DNA of 34,151 nucleotides, taken from positions 1 to 34,151 of the forward strand of contig JAGXRQ010000041.1 of assembly GCA_018335675.1 (NCBI GenBank). The letters run 5' to 3'. The position numbers and the translations under genes are program-made. The notes under the pieces were generated by a model. The model searched no databases and was not told the DNA's origin. It saw only the letters and a list, made by a program, of their open reading frames with translations. Shown piece by piece: positions 27,601-33,315 of this stretch; position 1 is the first letter of the stretch; each line of letters begins with the position of its first letter. Source of the stretch: Bacteroidota bacterium. GTDB lineage: Bacteria; Bacteroidota; Bacteroidia; Bacteroidales; UBA7960.

Positions 27601-27744
27601 TTCGATCTTTACAGTAATTCTAGGAATATCAACATCAGGCACCAAGGAAACCGGAAGAAATGAGGCGGCGGTAATTCCAAGCACCAACACTCCAATGAAA
27701 GCCATCGTGACAGCAATTGGGCGATTGATTAGGAATTTTACCAT
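24682..27744 (-). CDS. RND efflux permease, first of two
   Basis: AcrB/HAE-type pump subunit of 1020 residues. It starts MVKFLINRPIAVTMAFIGVL, the standard family N-terminus, and continues VDIPRITVKIEAPGYSARELE in the first porter domain. Helix 4 reads CIGLMIDNSIIVIDN (near 405-415), one Asp plus Asn where AcrB has two Asp. Helix 10 reads MAGITINDSILKIDTINR (near 920), with an Asn-Asp pair instead of AcrB Lys940, a variant common among Bacteroidota pumps. It is separated from its adaptor gene by the GxxExxY cassette, so expression may depend on read-through or a promoter supplied by the insert. No TolC-type channel gene is in the window. Confidence 0.94.
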   Translation of the reverse strand: MVKFLINRPIAVTMAFIGVLVLGITAASFLPVSLVPDVDIPRITVKIEAPGYSARELEKGTLNNLRMYLMQVNNITEIQSEARDGSGVINMEFNFGTSIDLAYIAVNEQIDKASSSLPKDIPRPVVVKASASDIPVFYLNISLKGNDATTANNSIKNEIDDSFIDLSNFADEIIRRRIEQLPQVAMADMSGRVFTEIVIIPYIDKLNALALPLEKIEQAILKNNITLGNLIIRDKQYQYNVRFGNRLLNEEDIGNIYLNHNNRIWQIKDFCQIITQPQNPVGLTFSNGNAAISIAIIKQADAKMQSLKTELHKLVEYFKQDYPQIEFTITQDQTKLLDYTMSNLSQSLYIGAFLAFLVMFLFLKDYRSPWLIIISIPSALIVSLLGFYLMGISINIISLSGLILCIGLMIDNSIIVIDNISQHRERGNTLDLSCINGANEVFRPLLSSVLTTCSVFIPLIFLGGLTGALFFDQAMAITIGLVVSLVVAMVLLPVYYKLFYKKSTTTKANMLNKINTVNYQKLYSKGFAFVMRNQLFAWIIFIFLLFGTVVLYNISPKERLPGIERNEIVLFIDWNENIHLNENNKRIFSLLEQTKQRIEHSTVYSGRQQFMLGSSKTSNEQQAYIYLKCHSENELNRLINDINSFFGLNYPFATINFNDAENLFDMIFAEQQPPLVVRLRPLNDYGYNSSEYLQKTIVKLQHEFPEINFSEIAVNNYIELLLNTELLALHQADASVVKKVISRAFRQNQLFTIRNSQNIMPVIIGSDNKTTSSILNNYTVTNNSGIEIPLHLLLSQSNASDLKSIIAGTEGEYYPVEMNIAAKNLDYVTKKVQSCLREDNFYEAGFSGNIFSQRELVKELVIIGTVALLLLFFILAAQFESLRMPFIVLLEVPIALFGALIMLQIFGESINIMSMIGIIVMAGITINDSILKIDTINRLISSGMPLLRALITAGHYRLKPILMTSITTILALLPFLFIKGFGGDLQKPLALAVIGGLGLGTFVSLYFIPICYYLFYKKRK

Positions 27745-27780
27745 TAAAAGGAGTATTAAAATTTAATTTTAAAATATTTT

Positions 27781-27798
27781 CGCGCAAAGGCGCAGAGA
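27781..27798 (+). repeat. GCGCAGAGG-type repeat, copy A
   Basis: CGCGCAAAGGCGCAGAGA: two units, GCGCAAAG and GCGCAGAG. It lies between the first RND permease and the GxxExxY stop codon, and is in inverted orientation to copy B on the other side of that gene. Confidence 0.85.
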
Positions 27799-27819
27799 GT
27801 AGTAAATGTTACCCAATTT

Positions 27820-28197
27820 TCATAGATTGTTTACAATTCTTACAATACCATCTTTAATAAGATTGACATTGAAATTCACCAATAATCCGAGTTTTAATTC
27901 TGTAAGCTTTAAATACGTTAATAATTGTTTATGATGAACTGGGGCAAGCATTTCTATTGACTTAATTTCAATAATTACTTTGTTTTCAATAATAATATCT
28001 GCGCGAAACCCAATATCCATTTTGACATTATTGTAAACAACAGGAATTCCTTGTTGACGTGTAAATTTTAAATTTGAATTTTGTAATTCGTAACAAATAA
28101 TTTCTTCATAAACACTCTCTAGTAATCCAGGACCAAGCTGCTTATGTATTTTTAAAAAAGTATCTACAAGTATTTTCGATATTTCATTTTCTTTCAT
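27820..28197 (-). CDS. GxxExxY protein (PD-(D/E)xK nuclease-like)
   Basis: A compact 125-residue protein. The family name motif is exact: G24-L-L-E27-S-V-Y30 within QLGPGLLESVYEE. The core GFRADIIIENKVIIEIKSIE has Asp67, Glu77 and Lys79 in the spacing of a PD-(D/E)xK nuclease fold, and HHKQLLTYLKL follows with the Gln/Tyr helix often seen in that fold. Full length, with no frameshift. Members occur in Bacteroidota, Verrucomicrobia and others, often in several copies; the function is unknown. Here the gene stands between an RND adaptor and its permease and is bracketed by inverted GCGCAGAGG-type repeats. Nuclease activity and mobility are inference. Confidence 0.93.
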   Translation of the reverse strand: MKENEISKILVDTFLKIHKQLGPGLLESVYEEIICYELQNSNLKFTRQQGIPVVYNNVKMDIGFRADIIIENKVIIEIKSIEMLAPVHHKQLLTYLKLTELKLGLLVNFNVNLIKDGIVRIVNNL

Positions 28198-28250
28198 TTG
28201 CTTTTTTTGAAAAAAATTCCTTTTTGTTAAAAATAAACATAAAATAAACT

Positions 28251-28303
28251 TTGCGCCCTCTGCGCCTCTGCGAGAAATATTATCTGCGCCTCTACGTGAT
28301 ATT
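28251..28303 (-). repeat. GCGCAGAGG-type repeat, copy B (two blocks)
   Basis: Block 1 (28251-28274) reads ttgcgccctctgcgcctctg then cgag on the + strand; block 2 (28283-28303) reads tctgcgcctctacgtgatat. Both are the complement strand of copy A, so A and B are inverted around the GxxExxY gene. Confidence 0.85.
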
Positions 28304-28314
28304 TTTCAATAAAC

Positions 28315-29412
28315 TCAATTCAGCCTCACTCTCGACCCATGTGCCAGGTTTATATTGTTTGAAACAATAACAGTATCACCTGTATTGAGTGACGCTGTTC
28401 GGTTTGGATTTGCTTTTACAGCATAAAAACTGCTGTTTTCCCAAAGGGTTATTACATAAGTCCAGTATGCTTTTCCGTTCACATATCTAAAAAGCACTTC
28501 AAGATTGTCGCGGTACATCACTGCCGATTTAGGAACTATAAGCTGATTGGGAATTTGTTCTTTTATAACCACTTTTACGTTCATACCTTCTTTTAGTGAT
28601 TCGGTGTTTTGGATTAATGCCACAACTTTGGTTTGTCCATTTTCGTTAATCACAGGATTAATACCTGTAATTATACCGGAAAAAGTATTCTCAGGATTGC
28701 TAAAGGGTATAATCTCAACAGATTTTCCAATTTCGACAAAAGGTAGTTCACTTTCCATTACAGTAAATTCAACAAGAAAAGCAGTATTGTCAATTATTAT
28801 ACAAAAATCTTTGCCTGCATTCACGTGTTCATGCACATGTGCGTCTATATCAGCAATTATACCATTGTATGGTGCAGTTATCTTGGCTTTTTTAATGTCG
28901 GATATGATTCTCTGAAAATCATTAAAAGCCTCAGCATAGCCGGAACGCACACTGGCCATTTGCATTGTTTCTTTAGGAACTTTAAGGCTATCTTTCAATG
29001 TAAATCCGCGGCCAATAAGTATATCTTCCAAATCCATTCTTGCCCGATATAAACGTATTTCTGCTTGTAATTTTTGTCTTTCAAGATTTTCAGTATTTAG
29101 AATAGCAAGTATTTCTCCGGCTTTAACACTTTGTCCGTTTGCAATGTTCAGCTTCACAAGTTCTTCGCTAATACTAAAACTTAGGCGGCTTTTGCGTTTT
29201 GCTCTGAGTTTCCCGTTACTAATCATTTCTCTTGTAAAATCAGAGGTTTGCAAAACAATGAAGTCAACATTAGTTTGCATTTCTTCAGGCGCAATAATTT
29301 CAGTGTCTTTTGCTTCAGCTTCTATTGAGGATTTGCATGAAGAAAATGTGCTAAAACATAAAATTCCAATACATAGTATTGAAAAGCCCCAAATATTAAA
29401 CTTGTATCTCAT
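28315..29412 (-). CDS. RND membrane-fusion (HlyD/AcrA-type) lipoprotein
   Basis: Periplasmic adaptor linking an RND pump to an outer-membrane channel. From ATG 29412 it has 365 residues and a lipoprotein signal with Cys26 in FSTFSSC; a TTG at 29421 in frame is less likely. The lipoyl-like halves are visible (GQSVKAGEILAIL, then AKITAPYNGIIADIDAHVHE), separated by a short helical hairpin, with beta-barrel and membrane-proximal domains after (GKSVEIIPFSNPENTFSGIITGI, VPKSAVMYRDNLEVLF). Start is supported by the -7 box at 29439-29446. Two RND permease genes follow, but the GxxExxY cassette intervenes, which points to insertion into an older operon. Confidence 0.9.
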   Translation of the reverse strand: MRYKFNIWGFSILCIGILCFSTFSSCKSSIEAEAKDTEIIAPEEMQTNVDFIVLQTSDFTREMISNGKLRAKRKSRLSFSISEELVKLNIANGQSVKAGEILAILNTENLERQKLQAEIRLYRARMDLEDILIGRGFTLKDSLKVPKETMQMASVRSGYAEAFNDFQRIISDIKKAKITAPYNGIIADIDAHVHEHVNAGKDFCIIIDNTAFLVEFTVMESELPFVEIGKSVEIIPFSNPENTFSGIITGINPVINENGQTKVVALIQNTESLKEGMNVKVVIKEQIPNQLIVPKSAVMYRDNLEVLFRYVNGKAYWTYVITLWENSSFYAVKANPNRTASLNTGDTVIVSNNINLAHGSRVRLN

Positions 29413-29438
29413 AAAACCCAATTAATATGAAAGCAACG

Positions 29439-29446
29439 CAAAAATA
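29439..29446 (-). promoter_or_regulatory. -7 box (TATTTTTG) for the RND operon
   Basis: Minus strand TATTTTTGCG, 26 bases before ATG 29412; supports the ATG over the upstream TTG. Confidence 0.6.
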
Positions 29447-29616
29447 CAACAAATAATATAACTTTAGTCAAAAAAAAAGAGTGATTTGTGTGTTTATTAT
29501 TGGGTAATAATTAAAAACACAGAAACATTATAATGACTTAAAAATATTAATAGAAATTTCTACATTGTCAAATATTAAGAATCCCCTATATAATAGTTAA
29601 AGTATGAATAATTCTA

Positions 29617-30090
29617 TTATTCGGTAATATTACACTTTAATGACAACAAGTGAAACCTTTCCTGGCTATTACAAGCTAAAGTCGCAAAAATTGTTTGGTA
29701 GCCATATCTCCCAAAGGTGTTAAACTCTACGCTAATCAGGCTATTTTCTTTTGGTTCAATAGTGTCTTCACGAATTGAAAAATTTGTGCAACTACAATCG
29801 GGGTGAACATAAGCAATTACTAGAGGGTGATTGCCTGTGTTTTTGAAATAGAAATTAGCTGTCAGGATTGTGTCACTTGTTACATTTCCAAAGTCAATTA
29901 TTCTATTTTCAAAAGAAATTTCAGTTGCCGGAATGGAATCAAGTAACGAAAGGCGAATGAAATCGGGATCATCACCTATGTCCACAGTTTTAATATTGGG
30001 CCTATTGGTAGCTTCTTTGCAACCGAATTGACATTGCAAAAAAAATAAGACTAGCAAACATATAATTGTTTTGTTATTTATTTCGTACAT
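29617..30090 (-). CDS. DUF1573 domain protein, probable lipoprotein
   Basis: A 157-residue exported protein. The N-terminus (KTIICLLVLFFLQCQFGC) is a signal with an imperfect lipobox at Cys24. Residues about 58-155 are a DUF1573 immunoglobulin-like sandwich: ENRIIDFGNVTSDTILTANF, then FKNTGNHPLVI, then HPDCSCTNFSI, whose cysteine pair is the usual mark of the family, and VEFNTFGRYGYQ. The fold is related to ASH/MSP domains; the binding partner is unknown. It is the last gene of the envelope module, 3 bp behind the unknown lipoprotein, so the two are translated from one message. Confidence 0.85.
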   Translation of the reverse strand: MYEINNKTIICLLVLFFLQCQFGCKEATNRPNIKTVDIGDDPDFIRLSLLDSIPATEISFENRIIDFGNVTSDTILTANFYFKNTGNHPLVIAYVHPDCSCTNFSIREDTIEPKENSLISVEFNTFGRYGYQTIFATLACNSQERFHLLSLKCNITE

Positions 30091-30093
30091 GTT

Positions 30094-31161
30094 CTATTGC
30101 TTTTTTAATTCATTTATTCTATTAATCATTTGAATTGTTTCATCTTCTGTTCTTTCAGGGCTTTCTTCACCATCTGAATAAATTGCGGTATAAAACGGTT
30201 GCATATAATAATACTCAGTTTCGAAGTCGTTTTTGCAATTACATTCTTCATGATTTTGCTTATAAGAAATCATTGGAGCATATTTTGCCCAATCTTTTTC
30301 GCAGAAGATAAGTAAAGGATTGTCACTGTAGTCTTTCATCAGTAGAAATTCATTTTTATCAAATTCTCTTATGTCCGGAGTATTGTTTAATGTTGAAAAA
30401 TAAGCATTTTGCTTTAAGTCTTTTAATATGTAACCTCCGGATATCTTGGATGGCCAACTAATATTATTTGTGTGGGAATAATGAATATTAAGCCAGCCAT
30501 CAATGAGTTCAACATGCTGGTTGGAGTAGTATTTAGCTCGGACAATATTTATTGAGTCAATTTGTGTTTTGGCAGTGTTTAAATAGATTATCCCTTCATA
30601 GTTGAAATTTGGGTTAGCTTCTTTAGGTGAAAATTCTAATGAAAGCATATCGTTTTCTTCGTTTAAAATGCTAAAAGAATAAAAGCTTTTCATGTCTTCT
30701 GAAATAGGCCCGTTAATTTCAAACCATCGAAATGCTTTAAACAAGGAGTTATATTCCGGCGGGAAGTCACTTTGTTCAACTAGTTCTCCTCCAGTTTTTT
30801 TAAAAGTATTTTTTAAATATTCAAGCCACTGATACTCGCGTACACCTTTACGTATATTATCCGGCAAGAACGTTAAGCTGGCTGCTGGAATAATACAGTT
30901 TTTGCCATGTGATACTAACACTCCTAAAGCTTCCGCAAATGAAACGCATTGATTGCTAATTTGGGCACACTCATAATAATAACCACTAATAGCATATTGT
31001 TTATTTAAAATGGTTTTATTATGACTTGAAATTATATCTTTAATGGTATTTTCAGCTTTTTCCGACTTATCAATTTTTGCATTATTGCAGGATGTTAATG
31101 CCATTAAAAGCACAACTCCAAATAAGACAAACGTGTTTAAACTTTTCATATAAATATTCAT
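30094..31161 (-). CDS. Lipoprotein of unknown function
   Basis: A 355-residue protein with a lipoprotein signal (FVLFGVVLLMALTSC). ATG 31161 and ATG 31149 are both possible starts. I do not recognise a named family with confidence. The stretch NFNYEGIIYLNTAKTQIDSI and the following WPSKISGGYI resemble the beta-rich part found behind carboxypeptidase-like regulatory domains in Bacteroidota surface proteins. There are several cysteines (CAQISNQC, CIIP, CEKDW, ECNC). It lies between the propeller lipoprotein (69 bp upstream) and the DUF1573 gene (3 bp downstream) in one operon, so it probably works at the same envelope site. Confidence 0.6.
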   Translation of the reverse strand: MNIYMKSLNTFVLFGVVLLMALTSCNNAKIDKSEKAENTIKDIISSHNKTILNKQYAISGYYYECAQISNQCVSFAEALGVLVSHGKNCIIPAASLTFLPDNIRKGVREYQWLEYLKNTFKKTGGELVEQSDFPPEYNSLFKAFRWFEINGPISEDMKSFYSFSILNEENDMLSLEFSPKEANPNFNYEGIIYLNTAKTQIDSINIVRAKYYSNQHVELIDGWLNIHYSHTNNISWPSKISGGYILKDLKQNAYFSTLNNTPDIREFDKNEFLLMKDYSDNPLLIFCEKDWAKYAPMISYKQNHEECNCKNDFETEYYYMQPFYTAIYSDGEESPERTEDETIQMINRINELKKQ

Positions 31162-31230
31162 TTATGTTTAATTAATGGTTTATAAACTTGCTTTATTGTA
31201 TTTATTAATATAACCGTAACCTTATAATTA

Positions 31231-32421
31231 TTATATATTTATTTTAATTCTGTATATTTTTAATTCTTCTTTTTCAAAATCAAGAAAGGCGTTTGAAATA
31301 AAGTATGGAGCAATATAACCTTCTATTGTAAAACTCTCAGGTTGAGTTCTTTTCCCTGCTGCCTTTGGCACATCAATATCTGCTATTAAAGTAGTTCCTT
31401 TGTAGATTTGCAACCCATCGGTATTAGAATGTGCCCCTTTTGCGTAGCTTCTAAAAACAAGGTCTTGTTCTTCAAAAACTTTAATAGCAGTGTAATACCC
31501 TTTGTTGTGCCATTCTTCTCTACCATGATATTTCATTTCATCAAGAGAAGAGATGTTCAGATAATCAGTATTCATGTTTTTACCTTTTAATCCAAAAGCA
31601 TATTTCGGATTAAATTCAGTATCAAAAACATATATCAAAGAATCCGGTTTGTGGCAAAGATATAAAAGCCCGTCTTTAGTAATGTCAAAATAACTATAGG
31701 CAAGAGCACCAAGGTAATTATATTGTCTATGAACTGGAGAATGCCTTCCTAAAATATTTGTTATTATTCCAGTTTCAGAGTTGATTTTGCAAAGAATTCT
31801 TGCACATTCGTAATATTCTCTTGTGTTAACATACCAAAATTTGGGGTTTTGAGAGTATATCTGATAAAATATTTGCTCATCGTGAAATTTACCTCTTATT
31901 CTTGGATAATTTAGCCCATAAATATTCCTCATATGTGGTTTTGGATTGTTTATTGCTTCTTCTCTTGAATGTTCGGGACGCCAGTCAAGGAAATATCTTT
32001 TGTGTAAAGTCCATGTGGAATCATATATGAAACAATCCCAGGATGTTCCAATCAAAAAGTGTTTTCCGGAAGGTAAGGAAACTAAGTCCATTATAGGTCC
32101 TGTATCAATTTCTCTGGGACCTCGTCCATGTCCAAGATATGTATTTATCAAATTCATCTCCGAGTCATAAGCAAACACTCTTCCAAACCTTTCATCTACA
32201 AAGTATATAGTATTATTGTAAACTCTAACAAACCCAACAAAAGAGGAGTTTATTCCTTTGATAACAAGAGAATCTAGTTCTACTGTTATTTGATTTTGGT
32301 TTAATTCAGTATGAATGATTTCATGCTTATAAAAGTCATCAAGATTGTCGCAAAATTTATTTTCATTTGTACTACACCCATAAACAAAGGTTATTAGCAG
32401 TAGCAATGTTTTGTATTTCAT
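31231..32421 (-). CDS. 6-bladed beta-propeller lipoprotein
   Basis: A 396-residue protein with a lipoprotein signal (KTLLLLITFVYGC, Cys16). The body shows propeller blades of the kind annotated as 6-bladed beta-propeller (BF3441/BF3164-like, TolB-like) in Bacteroidota: NTIYFVDERFGRVFAYDSEM, LGHGRGPREI (the family's LGxxGxGPgE signature), FLIGTSWDCFIYD, ITKDGLLYLCHKPDSLIYVF and IYKGTTLIADI. Such proteins are abundant in gut and marine Bacteroidota near small secreted peptides and thioredoxin-like proteins; their ligand is unknown. The six-cysteine peptide gene lies 89 bp upstream, separated by a strong hairpin. Confidence 0.8.
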   Translation of the reverse strand: MKYKTLLLLITFVYGCSTNENKFCDNLDDFYKHEIIHTELNQNQITVELDSLVIKGINSSFVGFVRVYNNTIYFVDERFGRVFAYDSEMNLINTYLGHGRGPREIDTGPIMDLVSLPSGKHFLIGTSWDCFIYDSTWTLHKRYFLDWRPEHSREEAINNPKPHMRNIYGLNYPRIRGKFHDEQIFYQIYSQNPKFWYVNTREYYECARILCKINSETGIITNILGRHSPVHRQYNYLGALAYSYFDITKDGLLYLCHKPDSLIYVFDTEFNPKYAFGLKGKNMNTDYLNISSLDEMKYHGREEWHNKGYYTAIKVFEEQDLVFRSYAKGAHSNTDGLQIYKGTTLIADIDVPKAAGKRTQPESFTIEGYIAPYFISNAFLDFEKEELKIYRIKINI

Positions 32422-32462
32422 TATAGAACTAATAAGTGAATTAATAAATTGTTTGTTAATAT

Positions 32463-32498
32463 AAAAGGAGTATTGGTTTAGTTATCAATACTCCTTTT
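32463..32498 (-). terminator. Hairpin behind the cysteine-rich peptide gene
   Basis: AAAAGGAGTATTG (32463-32475) and CAATACTCCTTTT (32486-32498) are exact complements, 13 bp with a 10-base loop. On the minus strand the right arm ends in TTTT followed by ATATT. It lies 12 bp behind the peptide stop codon and before the propeller gene. Confidence 0.8.
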
Positions 32499-32510
32499 AA
32501 AAAGCATTTT

Positions 32511-32738
32511 TTAGAAACAGTTAGATTCACCACGCCAACATCTTTTGGTAGTCCAACATGTGCTAGAGCCATCGCCATTTGCATAACAACCAGTATCAGG
32601 AAAAGCTCTACATGTGCAGTGAACTTTCATTTCATCACCTAAGCTGTCTTCAAACGCTTGTGCTTCTTGTTTAGGCGTTAAAATCATTAAACTAAAAATG
32701 ATAAAAAATGTAGCTAAACTTAAAATTTTCTTTTTCAT
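32511..32738 (-). CDS. Small secreted six-cysteine peptide, NVEALA-like
   Basis: A 75-residue precursor: signal peptide (KKKILSLATFFIIFSLMIL), a likely cleavage after KQEAQA, then a mature part of about 47 residues with cysteines at 41, 43, 51, 61, 67 and 74, two Trp and a C-terminal Cys-Phe. The EAQA-FED junction resembles the NVEALA motif of small secreted Bacteroidota peptides, which commonly sit beside propeller lipoproteins; the match is loose. Six cysteines suggest up to three disulfides. The thioredoxin-like gene upstream and the hairpin downstream fit a highly expressed secreted peptide with helper proteins. The function is unknown; signalling, metal binding or toxin roles are possible. 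Confidence 0.75.
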   Translation of the reverse strand: MKKKILSLATFFIIFSLMILTPKQEAQAFEDSLGDEMKVHCTCRAFPDTGCYANGDGSSTCWTTKRCWRGESNCF

Positions 32739-32803
32739 AATTTTCGTTTTTTATTTTTTGATAAAAATGCTCCGGAAGATTTTTTCTGTTTTTAAATCCG
32801 TGT

Positions 32804-32832
32804 AAATAATAGTGGAGCTTTACCTATTATTT
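32804..32832. repeat. Inverted repeat upstream of the peptide gene
   Basis: AAATAATAG (32804-32812) and CTATTATTT (32824-32832) are exact complements with an 11-base spacer; AATCC/GGATT extends the symmetry further out. About 65 bp before the peptide start codon, so it could be an operator or leader hairpin. Confidence 0.5.
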
Positions 32833-32859
32833 TTCAGGATTCTTTTACTTACTTTTTCT

Positions 32860-32867
32860 TATCTTTG
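32860..32867 (+). promoter_or_regulatory. -7 box (TATCTTTG) in front of the structured island
   Basis: TATCTTTGCATC on the + strand, with no + strand gene behind it. If used, the product would be a short RNA ending at the T-run near 32946. Confidence 0.4.
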
Positions 32868-32869
32868 CA

Positions 32870-32946
32870 TCACCTCCTTTCTTGTAAAGGAAGAGGTCGG
32901 GGTGGGAAATAATTGCTTTGCGATAGCGGTTTCCCGCCCCCTTTTT
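32870..32946 (+). ncRNA. Candidate structured RNA or palindromic repeat
   Basis: The first half (CCTTT, loop, AAAGG flanked by CCTC/GAGG) folds into a hairpin. The second half is a strong stem, GGGGTGGGAAA (32899-32909) with TTTCCCGCCCC (32930-32940), one G-U pair, and a T-run directly after. With the -7 box just before, this looks like a ~75-nt RNA with its own terminator. It also resembles dispersed GC-rich palindromic repeats of Bacteroidota, so RNA status is unproven. Confidence 0.35.
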
Positions 32947-32961
32947 CTTCCGGTATAAATA

Positions 32962-32989
32962 CTCTGCGCCCTCTGCGCCTCTGCGTGAG
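32962..32989 (-). repeat. GCGCAGAGG-type repeat, copy C
   Basis: The + strand reads ctctgcgccctctgcgcc then tctgcgtgag, the same orientation as copy B. No GxxExxY gene is beside it. Confidence 0.85.
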
Positions 32990-33251
32990 ATTATTCTAAT
33001 ATTTCTAAATGCTTGTTAATCATAAACTATCGAAAAACGTATATATATTAATCATGTCTATACAATCCAATAAATCAGGATATATAAAAATAAAACATCA
33101 AAAGTATTATTCAAGATAGCAAAAGTAATAGATTAACTGCATTGCGGGCAAATGTAAATAAAATTTAAATTGATTGTTTTTTTTTTTTTATTTTTTAACT
33201 TTTGAAGGTAATAATTAAGGTTTAGTATGTAGAAATCAATTAATTGTTGGT

Positions 33252-33282
33252 CTCGCGCAGAGAGCGCAGAGGGCGCGGAGGG
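33252..33282 (+). repeat. GCGCAGAGG-type repeat, copy D
   Basis: The + strand reads ctcgcgcagagagcgcag then agggcgcggaggg: three to four units in the orientation of copy A, inverted relative to copy C. Confidence 0.85.
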
Positions 33283-33315
33283 TCTGTAATTCATTTTGTG
33301 ATTAAAAAACATTCT

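Larger units (their letters stand above)
32739..33315. other. 577-bp gene-free stretch with structured DNA and repeats
   Basis: No convincing gene in any frame. Contents from left to right: an inverted repeat (32804-32832), a -7 box (32860-32867), a GC-rich two-hairpin island ending in a T-run (32870-32946), GCGCAGAGG-type copy C (32962-32989), about 260 bp of plain AT-rich sequence including a run of 13 T (33177-33189), and copy D (33252-33282). No -7 box was found on the minus strand in front of the peptide gene. Confidence 0.7.

Noticed and set aside
27820-28197. Restriction-modification or toxin-antitoxin gene
   Set aside because: No methyltransferase or partner gene is adjacent, and the GxxExxY motif gives a better family match.
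32860-32946. SRP (4.5S) RNA or 6S RNA
   Set aside because: The conserved SRP tetraloop region and GGAAGCAGCC-like motif are missing, and the island is too short and lacks the open bubble of 6S RNA.
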